This document shows positions 18,148 through 26,069 of a DNA stretch of 45,594 nt, piece by piece. Source of the DNA: JBGSYJ01 sp041748075 (GTDB lineage: Bacteria > Acidobacteriota > Thermoanaerobaculia > Gp7-AA8). Location: NCBI GenBank assembly GCA_041748075.1, contig JBGTDX010000104.1:1-45594 (forward strand). Direction: 5' to 3'. Each line of letters opens with the position of its first letter. The first letter of the stretch is position 1. The notes beneath the pieces were generated by a model. The model was not told where the DNA came from. It saw only the letters and a program-made list of their open reading frames with translations, and ran no database searches. The position numbers and the translations under genes are program-made.

Positions 18148-18391
18148 CCCGTCCCTCCCCGCCCGTCCTCGGTATTCTCGCTACAACCGCTGCTTCCGCC
18201 GCCGCCAGAACGCTCCGGCAACAACCGGCGATCCGGATGTCGTACTCGCCATCCTGTCCCGTGGCACTCAGATATTCTGCACTTCCGTCGTGATCATGGC
18301 AATGGACTCGGGATACGATCCCGCGAACACGATCGCTCACGAGCACGATATGTCCGTGAAACTCCACGGAGAGAGTTCTGACCCACGTCAT
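18047..18391 (-). CDS. Small Cys/His protein, first member of a tandem pair, with long overlap
   Basis: A 114-residue ORF whose first 70 residues parallel the downstream gene: VRTLSVEFHGHIVLV, then VHCHDHDGSAEYL, then DIRIAGCCRSVLAAAEAAV. The last 33 residues run out of frame over the start of the downstream gene (101-base overlap) and look like non-natural sequence (SQGDSRRSRGVRAHDSHG). The original stop may therefore have been lost by a small indel, or the tail is tolerated. No clear ribosome site precedes the ATG. Real but possibly decaying is my reading. Confidence 0.45.
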   Translation of the reverse strand: MTWVRTLSVEFHGHIVLVSDRVRGIVSRVHCHDHDGSAEYLSATGQDGEYDIRIAGCCRSVLAAAEAAVVARIPRTGGEGRDEATDGQDDRVPSQGDSRRSRGVRAHDSHGLLL

Positions 18392-18521
18392 GGTATCGCG
18401 TACGCCGCAAGGAGCAGGAATTCTCTGGCCGAGGTCCCTGCGACTCGCCTGCTTTTCACCATTGTAGACGACCGGGCGTCTGCCGCGTCATCTTTCCTTC
18501 AGATCACACGACGCGCTGCCC

Positions 18522-19238
18522 TCACCGCCGCGCCGGTCGTTTCCGTCCCGGAGCCACCGTCCAGAGAAGCCCGCCTTCCAGGTGCTGCTGAAAGAGCGGC
18601 GACTGCCAGACATCTTCCCGATGACCGAGCGCCGTGTAGAAGACGCGTCCTCGCCCATGGGACCGCGACCATGAGATCGGATAGAGTCCCGGCTCGCCCG
18701 TGTTTGGATGGCGGTCGAGCGCGACCAGCAGCCGCACGCGTGAGAGATCGAACCGTTTGAACTCGTAGATCTCCTCGAAAATCGAGAACGATGAAGGAAG
18801 CTCCCGAGTCGCGGGATGTTTGTCATCCACGACCTCGAGAATCACGCTGGACTGATCGCCGTGTGTATCGAACTCGCCACCGAGCATCTCCAGATAGGGC
18901 GGGTAACCGTGAAAGGTATCGGAGGCGCTGTGGACTCCGACGAACCCATGACCGGCTGCAATCCATCCGAGGAACGCATCCCGATCGGGTAGCGGCAGTT
19001 CTCCGGTCGTGTTCGCGAAAACGATCAGGTCGTACTTCTGAAGCCCCGCCCGCGTCATCTTCTGCTGCAGATCCTCCACGGTCCTGGCAAACTCGATCGA
19101 CAGATTGTTGCGGAACGCGATCTGCTCCAGAACCTCCTCCGCAACCGGAATCGATGGGTGACGGAATCCCGTTGTGACGGTCACGACCAGCATCTCCTTG
19201 CCATCTCCGGCGACCAGCGATGAAGTCGAGATCAACAT
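18522..19238 (-). CDS. ThuA-like domain protein
   Basis: A 238-residue protein of the ThuA (trehalose utilisation A) glutamine-amidotransferase-like fold. Seen are VVTVTTGFRHPSIPVAE, YDLIVFANTTGELPLP, AAGHGFVGVHSASDTFHGYP and YTALGHREDVWQSPLF. Many homologues are secreted and occur with sugar catabolism genes; the biochemical activity is unsettled. The ATG gives a cut-short signal peptide (MLISTSSLVAG). In-frame codons just upstream read KHCIRILAV, which would complete a normal signal peptide, but no ATG, GTG or TTG is in frame before the stop at about 19287. A non-standard start or a one-base frameshift in the leader is possible. Confidence 0.82.
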   Translation of the reverse strand: MLISTSSLVAGDGKEMLVVTVTTGFRHPSIPVAEEVLEQIAFRNNLSIEFARTVEDLQQKMTRAGLQKYDLIVFANTTGELPLPDRDAFLGWIAAGHGFVGVHSASDTFHGYPPYLEMLGGEFDTHGDQSSVILEVVDDKHPATRELPSSFSIFEEIYEFKRFDLSRVRLLVALDRHPNTGEPGLYPISWSRSHGRGRVFYTALGHREDVWQSPLFQQHLEGGLLWTVAPGRKRPARR

Positions 19239-19468
19239 GACGGCCAGAATGCGTATGCAGTGCTTCGTGTGACACCTCCCGGCGAGCTATCCGGCACAGT
19301 CGAGCTTGCGGACTGCCTATCTCGATGCATGCATGCTGCCACCATCCGGAGATTCCAACGCGATCGAGAATGAATCAGACGTGTCATCCTGAGTGTGAGA
19401 AGTGGCGAGAAATGAGCGAGGGTGTCAGCGTCTCACGAACTGCATTCATCCCGAGGCAACCGCACTCG
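19239..19468. other. Intergenic stretch, little recognisable
   Basis: Holds the 5' leader of the ThuA gene, with GGGAGG near 19276 on the minus strand, and a single half family A repeat (GTGTCATCCTGAG) at about 19380-19392. I see no convincing coding region until the fragment that begins at 19469. Confidence 0.5.
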
Positions 19469-19654
19469 ATGAGAAACGCGATACGACGCATCTTCAGCCG
19501 CCTTCGTGAAGCCCGCTTCGCTGCGGGACGATTCAAGGGGCTGGTGCTGGCTCCTGTCTGGCTCGTCCGGCGCCCCTACCTCGTGCTCGAGAGGGACGTT
19601 TCCGGGTCGAACGGGAATGAGCCGAAAATCCCGCTATCATCGCGGAAGCGATGA
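19469..19654 (+). CDS. Possible small basic protein or truncated gene
   Basis: A 61-residue Arg-rich ORF (MRNAIRRIFSRLREARFAAG, later VRRPYLVLERDVSG) whose TGA overlaps the ATG of the YfhO-like gene in an ATGA arrangement. Longer in-frame starts reach back to 19325 but run through repeat sequence. The YLVLERD stretch reminds me of the beginning of some N-acyltransferases, so this could be the remaining 5' end of a larger gene. Function unknown. Confidence 0.3.
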   Translation: MRNAIRRIFSRLREARFAAGRFKGLVLAPVWLVRRPYLVLERDVSGSNGNEPKIPLSSRKR

Positions 19655-22089
19655 GTCCGAATTCCCCTCAGGCGATTGGCAACTCCGAACTTCGCCCTTC
19701 GCCTTCTCCCCCGACTCGGGCCTCTGCTCGACGCTCCGATGTTGCAGCGCTCGCTCTGCTTTTCGCCGTGCCGACGATTCTCCTCGCCGACCTGCTCTTC
19801 CTGGGATCTCACCTCTACTTCGGCGATCTCACCCCGTTCTATTACCCGATCAACCAGATCCTGAGGTCGATTCTGCTGGCGGGTGAGCTGCCATCGTGGA
19901 ACCCCTTCTGGTCGGCCGGACAGCCGTTTGCCGCGAATCCCGAGTTCCACGTCTTCTACCCGCCTCGCTGGCTCATCCTGCTACCGGACTTTCAACAGGG
20001 GTTTCGCCTGCACATCCTGATTCATATCTATATAGCGATCGGCGCGGCCTATTTTCTTCTCCGGGATCTTCACCTCCGCATCCCCGCCGCGTGCTTTGGC
20101 GCGCTGACCTTCGGACTCGGCGGTTTCTACCTGTCATACCTGAAGATGCCGTCGTTCTACTTCCCGGTCGTATGGATTCCTCTCATCTTCGCCCTGGGGC
20201 GTCGGCTCATACTCCGGCCGAAAGCATCCACATTCGCCGCGGCTGCGCTTGTATGGGGGCTGCAGTTGCTCGCAGGCGAGCCGACCACGATTCTTCAAAC
20301 GGGAGTTCTACTCGGCTGCTATGCGCTCTACGAGGCATGGCACTTCCATCGCGAACGCCTCCGCCGTGCATTCCGGAACCTCTCGTTCATCGCGGCCCTG
20401 TCAGTGTCGGCATTCCTGGTTGGCGCGGTACAGATGATTCCGGCGGCAGATCACGTTGGAGAGACCGTTCGCGCGCGCGGCCTCGAGTGGGACATGGTCA
20501 GCACCTGGAGCATGCCGTGGATACGTCCGCTGGAAATTGTTTTTCCCGACATACTCGGCGAAGTCTACTTACACTGGTATCACAACTTCTATCCGGACAA
20601 AGTGTCTGGGTACATCGATTCGTTTCATCTGGGGACAGTTGCAGCGCTGCTCATGCTGGGCGCTCTGGTTCACTGGCGCAGGCCCGCGGGAGTCGTGGCC
20701 ATCATCGCCACGGGATCGTTTCTGATCGCGGCGGGCAGCAATACACCTGCACTCCGGATCCTGTACGACGCGGGCATGGTCCGGTCGATCCGCTATCCCG
20801 AGAAATTCGCGCTTGCAGGAATTCTCGCCCTGACCCTGCTGGCCGTCCTGTTTGCCGACCGCTGCCTTCGCCGCGACCGCGGGGCGATTCGCGCGATTCT
20901 GATTGCATCGCTCGGTGTGGCCACTGTTTCAACACTCCTCGCGTTGCTCTCCTTCGCTCCGATCTATACGGATCTGTTTCGCTGGCTCTGGGGAGATGCA
21001 CCGCCCGTGATTCTGGCAGCGATGGTGAAAGCCTCCCGTCTCGACTGGATCATCGCAGCTGCCACAGCATCGATCGCAACAGCGTTGTTCGCGTGGCTGC
21101 GATCGCACGAGCCGGAGCGAGGTTGGTATTCCCTCGTGTTCGTTCTGGTCGTTCTCGATCTCGGGTTCTCCATGAACGAGCGGGTTCCGAGGATTCAGAA
21201 TGACTTTTTTGATCCCCCTCCCCTCGCGCGATCGCTGGCGAGAGATCTATCCGCATACCGCACATTTCACGCTGCTGATCTGGAGTCGAAGCCACTGAAC
21301 GCCCCGTGGACCCTGTCAGCGGAGGCGAAATCATGGACTTTCAGAAACGGAATGTATCCCAGGATTCCAGGCGCATGGGGCTTTCGCTCTGTGCTGGAGC
21401 TGGACTACGACATGACGAATCTCCTGCCGACTACCGATCTCTTCGACGCGATGTTCGCCATTCGAAGCGATACGCAGAATGACCACTTCTCCGAGACGAT
21501 CTTCGCAATGTCGAACGTCGGAGCCGTGCTAACGTACGATGCGGAAGCGGAAGCACGCATCCTCGCAACTCCGCCTGAAGAGTTGAGCGTCGACGAAGTG
21601 ACGCCGATCCGCGCTTCGCTGCGAAACTACCCCCGCTATTACTTTGCCGAAGAGCTCGTAAAGATCGGGAATCTCGAGGATTTCGTGGCACGCGTCGCAG
21701 CTCGGGACGCGGCCGGTGATTCCCGGGACATCGCCTACGTCGAGTTCGACCCCGTCGCGATCGGCGCGGGCAGTATCGATGAAGTTCAGGAGACTTCGAA
21801 CTCCGTTTCGATGACTCTTCAGACAACGAAACCCGCCTATCTCGTCATTTCGATCACGCCTCACAAGTACTGGCGCGCCACGATCGACCGAGCGCCGGCA
21901 ACCCTGCAGACGACCAACATCGGGTACCAGGGACTGATGATTCCCTCGGGCCGCCATCAGGTCGAGCTCGTCTACAAAAATCCTCTGATCCTGATCGGCG
22001 GCATCATCTCCATACTCGCGATCGTGGCGCTGTTCACCACGTTGCTGATCACTCGCGATAGAGCAGGAAGGGCGCGCGTCGCTTCCTGA
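19651..22089 (+). CDS. YfhO-like multi-pass membrane protein
   Basis: An 812-residue protein with a dozen or so transmembrane helices. It has an early loop typical of the YfhO family: YFGDLTPFYYPINQ, then GELPSWNPFWSAGQPFAANP and FYPPRWLIL. The C-terminal third has a soluble beta-rich part (YLVISITPHKYWRATIDRA, then GLMIPSGRHQVELVY) and a final helix, also typical. In Bacillus, YfhO is implicated in glycosylation of lipoteichoic acid; more broadly these are GT-C-fold candidate glycosyltransferases. The role here is unproven. Its last 41 bases overlap the convergent gene. Confidence 0.87.
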   Translation: MSPNSPQAIGNSELRPSPSPPTRASARRSDVAALALLFAVPTILLADLLFLGSHLYFGDLTPFYYPINQILRSILLAGELPSWNPFWSAGQPFAANPEFHVFYPPRWLILLPDFQQGFRLHILIHIYIAIGAAYFLLRDLHLRIPAACFGALTFGLGGFYLSYLKMPSFYFPVVWIPLIFALGRRLILRPKASTFAAAALVWGLQLLAGEPTTILQTGVLLGCYALYEAWHFHRERLRRAFRNLSFIAALSVSAFLVGAVQMIPAADHVGETVRARGLEWDMVSTWSMPWIRPLEIVFPDILGEVYLHWYHNFYPDKVSGYIDSFHLGTVAALLMLGALVHWRRPAGVVAIIATGSFLIAAGSNTPALRILYDAGMVRSIRYPEKFALAGILALTLLAVLFADRCLRRDRGAIRAILIASLGVATVSTLLALLSFAPIYTDLFRWLWGDAPPVILAAMVKASRLDWIIAAATASIATALFAWLRSHEPERGWYSLVFVLVVLDLGFSMNERVPRIQNDFFDPPPLARSLARDLSAYRTFHAADLESKPLNAPWTLSAEAKSWTFRNGMYPRIPGAWGFRSVLELDYDMTNLLPTTDLFDAMFAIRSDTQNDHFSETIFAMSNVGAVLTYDAEAEARILATPPEELSVDEVTPIRASLRNYPRYYFAEELVKIGNLEDFVARVAARDAAGDSRDIAYVEFDPVAIGAGSIDEVQETSNSVSMTLQTTKPAYLVISITPHKYWRATIDRAPATLQTTNIGYQGLMIPSGRHQVELVYKNPLILIGGIISILAIVALFTTLLITRDRAGRARVAS

Positions 22090-24400
22090 AGGCATCGAGG
22101 TCGTCCTGCCACATTGCCCGGACCTCCTTTATACCCTTCCCCTGCTCGATCGCCTGGATCGTCGGAGGATGCCGCAGCAGCCGGTCCACCTTTTCAACAG
22201 TGAACTGCGCCGGGTAGAGACGGTGGAGCGTGATCGCGAAGGTCGTCCCCGCCTCCACTGCGTTGAATGAATTCCGATCGTCGAGCGCCAGCCGAACACC
22301 CTGACACGCCTCACCCGCAAAGACGCTTGCGTCCGGCGTGAACCGGACAGGGGTGAACTCGACGCCTGGAATCGCGGCGGCGTTGAGCTCTGCTGCCAGC
22401 ACATCAGCGTCGATGTACGGAGCGCCGAAGAGCTCGAACGGTGTCGGGGTGCCCCGCCCGACAGACATCTCGGTCGCTTCCAGCAGGCCGACGGCTGGAT
22501 AGAGGGTTGCCGCGGTGAGGCTCCGCATGTTGGGCGAGGTGTCGATCCATGGAAGACCGGTCTCGTCCATCCATAAACTCCGCGACCAGTTCTCGAGCTC
22601 GACTACCGTGAGCTCTGCTCCGAGCTTCCGTTCCTCGTTGAACATTTTCGCGAGCTCTCCCACGGTCATGCCGTGACGCACTACGATCGGATGCCACGCG
22701 GTGAAGATACCCTCGCCATCCCGCAACGGCCCCTCGACGTGGGTTCCCGTAATCGGATTAACCCGATCGAGCACGAAGATCTTCACGCCATGCTCGCCCG
22801 CCGCCTCGAGCGCCAGTCCCAGTGTCGAGATGTACGTATAGAATCGCGCTCCGATGTCCTGAATGTCGAACACGAGAGCGTCGATCCCCTCGAGCTGTCT
22901 GGCCGACGGCTTTCTGCGTTCGCCGTACAGGCTGTAGATCGGCAAGCCGCTGGGGACGTCAACGCTGTCGTCCACCTTCGCGTCGAGAGTGCCCCGGATT
23001 CCGTGCTCGGGACTGAACAATGCGACCAGGTTCACGCCGGGTGCTGCACGGAGGAGATCGATGGTCTGGTTCCCATAGCGGTCGATTCCCGTGTGATTCG
23101 TGATCAATCCGATCCGCAATCCCCGGAGCGGCCCGAATCGATAATTCGAGAGCACATCGATTCCATTCAACGTTCCCGCGGTTCCCATTGCCGGCGTGAT
23201 GTTTCCCGATCTCCGCGGCAGTGCACCCTGAACCGAGGTAAAATCGAAATCGACCACTGCCTGCGCCACGAGCGTGCCCAGCTCGCGCTGCAACGTGATG
23301 ACACTTCCCTTGCCGTCCGGATGCACCCGGTTCGACATGAAGACGTAGAACGTTCCTGAAGTCGGATCGATCCAGAGAAATGTGCCGGTCCACCCCGTGT
23401 GACCGAATGAACCAATCGGAAAAAGCGAGCCTCGGGGACGACTGTAGTTCGAGTCGATGTCCCACCCGCCTCCACGCCGGACCGTCACGTTGGGAGGGGT
23501 CTGAACAGACGTCATCATCGCGACCGTTTCCGGACGAAAAACACGAATACCCTCGAGAGCTCCTCCACCGAGCAGCATCCGCGCGTAGCGAGCCACGTCC
23601 GCTGCGGTCGTGAAGAGTCCCGCATGTCCCGTCACGCCGCCCATCCTCCGTGAGGTGGGATCATGGACCACACCGAGGAGCATCGTTCCATCCGCAATTC
23701 GCTCGGTCGGTGCGATGCGTTCTCTCTTCGATGCCGGCGGCAGGAAGCCGGTGTCCGTCATCTTCAGCGGGACGTAAATCTCGCGCGCTGCGAATTCGTG
23801 GAGAGGCATACCCGCGGTTCGACGGACGATCTCTCCCAGAAGGATGTAGTTGATGTCGCTGTACCTGAAGGCGAATCCTGAGTCGGTCACGGGGGATTCA
23901 CCGATCGCACGCTCAACTCCCTCTTCGTAGCCCGACCACGGCGCCGACAGACCGAGCCCAGGGCGCAGACCGGAGGTATGTGTCAGCAAGTGACGGATCG
24001 TGATGTCATCCTTGCCTTCACCCCGAAATGCGGGAATGTGACGGCTTACGAGGTCGTCGATACCCAGCAGTCCCCGCTCCTCGAGGAGATAGATCGACGG
24101 CGCCGTGGCGAGCACCTTGGTCAGCGAAGCCGCATCGTAGATCGTGTCCGAGGTCGTCGCCTCTACGGCAGGCGCCAGAGATCGATTGCCGTACGCCTTC
24201 ATGTAGATCGCCTCGCCGCGACCAACCAGGATCACTCCACCCGGAAGGCTTCCACCCTCGATCGCTGCCTGGATGGCCGAGTCGATCTCTGCGAGTTTTT
24301 CCGGAACGAAAACCGTCTCTACGGCAGACGGCCGGGTGACGCACCCGAGAACGACCAGAAGAATCGGAAGAAGAAGTTGCTGTGAGCGGGTTCGGTTCAT
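22049..24400 (-). CDS. Serine hydrolase (beta-lactamase/transpeptidase-like) fused to NamZ/DUF1343 domain
   Basis: A 783-residue exported lipoprotein; LLVVLGC puts the lipid Cys at about residue 20. Residues of about 35-390 are a class C beta-lactamase-like serine hydrolase. It has S92-L-T-K95, YSDINYILLGE and a late GHTGWTG. Residues of about 405-783 match DUF1343, the NamZ exo-beta-N-acetylmuramidase family (CAZy GH171): GLITNHTGID, LFSPEHGIRG, DIGARFYTY, LDRVNPITG, DTSPNMRSL and GTPTPFELFGAPY. Together they suggest peptidoglycan turnover at the envelope, one domain acting on stem peptides and the other on MurNAc. That pairing of roles is inference. An upstream ATG at 24451 lies in a repeat, so 24400 is preferred. 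Confidence 0.9.
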   Translation of the reverse strand: MNRTRSQQLLLPILLVVLGCVTRPSAVETVFVPEKLAEIDSAIQAAIEGGSLPGGVILVGRGEAIYMKAYGNRSLAPAVEATTSDTIYDAASLTKVLATAPSIYLLEERGLLGIDDLVSRHIPAFRGEGKDDITIRHLLTHTSGLRPGLGLSAPWSGYEEGVERAIGESPVTDSGFAFRYSDINYILLGEIVRRTAGMPLHEFAAREIYVPLKMTDTGFLPPASKRERIAPTERIADGTMLLGVVHDPTSRRMGGVTGHAGLFTTAADVARYARMLLGGGALEGIRVFRPETVAMMTSVQTPPNVTVRRGGGWDIDSNYSRPRGSLFPIGSFGHTGWTGTFLWIDPTSGTFYVFMSNRVHPDGKGSVITLQRELGTLVAQAVVDFDFTSVQGALPRRSGNITPAMGTAGTLNGIDVLSNYRFGPLRGLRIGLITNHTGIDRYGNQTIDLLRAAPGVNLVALFSPEHGIRGTLDAKVDDSVDVPSGLPIYSLYGERRKPSARQLEGIDALVFDIQDIGARFYTYISTLGLALEAAGEHGVKIFVLDRVNPITGTHVEGPLRDGEGIFTAWHPIVVRHGMTVGELAKMFNEERKLGAELTVVELENWSRSLWMDETGLPWIDTSPNMRSLTAATLYPAVGLLEATEMSVGRGTPTPFELFGAPYIDADVLAAELNAAAIPGVEFTPVRFTPDASVFAGEACQGVRLALDDRNSFNAVEAGTTFAITLHRLYPAQFTVEKVDRLLRHPPTIQAIEQGKGIKEVRAMWQDDLDAFRKRRAPFLLYRE

Positions 24401-24432
24401 GAGCAGACTATACCTGTCGTTGGTGCCGGCCT

Positions 24433-24518
24433 GAGTGGCCGAACATTGCATGTTCGGCCCTCGCTTCAGGATGGGTCAGTCCTGGCGACAGGGCCGAACA
24501 CGCAATGTTCGGCCACTC
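24433..24518. repeat. 29-base inverted repeat, each arm itself palindromic
   Basis: Arms 24433-24461 and 24490-24518 are complementary at 28 of 29 positions around a 28-base loop. Each arm contains its own dyad, GGCCGAACA with TGTTCGGCC, so alternative cruciform or hairpin pairings are possible. It lies between two minus-strand genes and its right arm overlaps the stop codon of the symporter gene. It may act as a terminator or processing site for the symporter mRNA; no T-run is seen. Confidence 0.75.
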
Positions 24519-26001
24519 ACACGGACTTCGGATCCCGGGCAATGAAGCGGTCGACAAGCAGCCCTGCGCCGAGCGTCACGAGGCTTCCAACCACGGCGTA
24601 CCAGGGCCAGGCAACCGGCGTCAGGAATCGCAGACAGAGAACGGCTGCAAGCCCGACAGTCATCCCTGACAAAGCCGCGGCAGGGCCTCCCCGCCTGAGA
24701 GCCGCGAGCAGAAACACACCGAGAATCGGACCGTTGAACAGCGAAGCCACTCCGAGTGCCGTATCGAGGGCAGACCGCGCGGAGGTACGCAGCAGAAGGG
24801 CCACAACGATCTGAGCGATACCCGCGACGATGACGATCAGCCGCGAGACGTTCAGGTAATGCCTGTCTTCGCGATCACGCACGATGGGTCGATAGAGATC
24901 CGTCACGGCTGTCGATGCGATCGCGCTGAGCGAAGACGAGAGCGCCGCCGCCAGGATTGCAGCCACCACCAGGCCCGCCAGGCCGGTCGGCAGGTGATGC
25001 GTGATGAAGTCGGCGAAGACCTGATCGCCCGCTGTAAACGGCGCTGCAGCAGGTCCGCTGACGTAATCCGGCAGGAGGTCCGGCCGGTAGAAGGCGAAAA
25101 GCAGAACTCCGATGAAGAGAAATCCTATGAACTGCACCAGGATGATCACACCCGAAGACAGCAGTGCGAGCGTAGCCTTGCGCGGGCTTTCGGTGCACAA
25201 ATACCGTTGCACCATGAACTGGTCCGTGCCGTGCGTCGACATCGTCAGAAAACATCCACCGATCAACCCCGCCCAGAATCCGTAGGTCCGCCGGATGTCG
25301 AAACTGAAATCGAAGACCCGGAACTTCTCCTGCACACTGCCCAGCGCGACTGCTTCCTGGACGCCCCCCGGAACAAGCCCTGCGACGATCCATGCCGCGC
25401 CGAGCGCTCCCGCAATGTAGATACCGAGCTGCACGACCTCGATCCAGACGACCGCCTCGATGCCTCCGAAGAAGGTGAAGAGAATCATCACGAGACCCAT
25501 CGCGACGACTGCGGCAATGATCACGATCTCGGCATCGCTGCCCGGCTGAAATGCCCGATAGACGGCGGCGAGAACGATGGCGGTCAGCAGCAGCCGGACG
25601 CCGTCAGCGATCGTCCGCATCGTGTTGAACAGCGAGGCCGCCAGACCGCGCACACGCCCACCGAAGGGGCCCTGCAGAAGCTCGTACACCGTCGCCAGCT
25701 TTCCCTCGAAGTACCGCGGGATGAAGATCGCGGAGATGACGAGCCGTCCGGTCAGGTAACCGAAAACGAGTTGCAGGAATGTGAAGTCGCCGCCGCGCGC
25801 GTATGCGATGCCGGGAATCGAAATGAACGTGATGGTCGAGGTCTCGGTGGCGACGATCGAGGCGCTCACGGCCCACCACGGCATCTCGCGACCACCGAAA
25901 AAATAGCGGCTTGTCGAGACCTGCCTGCGGCCGAACCAGCCGCCGGCCAGGACGACCCCCGCGAGGTAGAGGACGATGATCGCGAGATCGAGAATGCTCA
26001 A
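24517..26001 (-). CDS. Sodium:solute symporter (SSS family)
   Basis: A 494-residue membrane transporter with about 13 helices. SSS landmarks include LAGGWFGRRQVSTSRYFFGGREMP cut short here as GRRQVSTSRYFFGG, EMPWWAVSASIVATETST, FFGGIEAVVWIEVVQ, GTDQFMVQRYLC and ALSSSLSAIASTAVTDLY, the last being part of the sodium site. The substrate (sugar, amino or organic acid) cannot be told. The start appears to be TTG, with no clear ribosome site. Only 56 bases separate it from the divergent aminotransferase gene, and that gap holds an inverted repeat, so the two may be co-regulated. Confidence 0.92.
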   Translation of the reverse strand: MSILDLAIIVLYLAGVVLAGGWFGRRQVSTSRYFFGGREMPWWAVSASIVATETSTITFISIPGIAYARGGDFTFLQLVFGYLTGRLVISAIFIPRYFEGKLATVYELLQGPFGGRVRGLAASLFNTMRTIADGVRLLLTAIVLAAVYRAFQPGSDAEIVIIAAVVAMGLVMILFTFFGGIEAVVWIEVVQLGIYIAGALGAAWIVAGLVPGGVQEAVALGSVQEKFRVFDFSFDIRRTYGFWAGLIGGCFLTMSTHGTDQFMVQRYLCTESPRKATLALLSSGVIILVQFIGFLFIGVLLFAFYRPDLLPDYVSGPAAAPFTAGDQVFADFITHHLPTGLAGLVVAAILAAALSSSLSAIASTAVTDLYRPIVRDREDRHYLNVSRLIVIVAGIAQIVVALLLRTSARSALDTALGVASLFNGPILGVFLLAALRRGGPAAALSGMTVGLAAVLCLRFLTPVAWPWYAVVGSLVTLGAGLLVDRFIARDPKSV

Positions 26002-26023
26002 CAGGAGGCATTATCCACCAACG

Positions 26024-26069
26024 CGCATTCCTCACACTCTCTCCGCGCAGAAGCGGTGTGAGAAATGCG
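26024..26069. promoter_or_regulatory. Inverted repeat between divergent genes, possible operator
   Basis: CGCATTCCTCACAC (26024-26037) is complementary to GTGTGAGAAATGCG (26056-26069) at 13 of 14 positions. It fills the divergent promoter space between the symporter and the class V aminotransferase, and the right arm covers the GTG at 26058. It may be a regulator binding site or an RNA hairpin; no regulator gene is adjacent. Confidence 0.45.

Noticed and set aside
24859..26061. A 400-codon plus-strand open frame opposite the symporter
   Set aside because: It is the complement of a transmembrane transporter gene, and its Arg/Asp/Glu-rich translation fits no protein.
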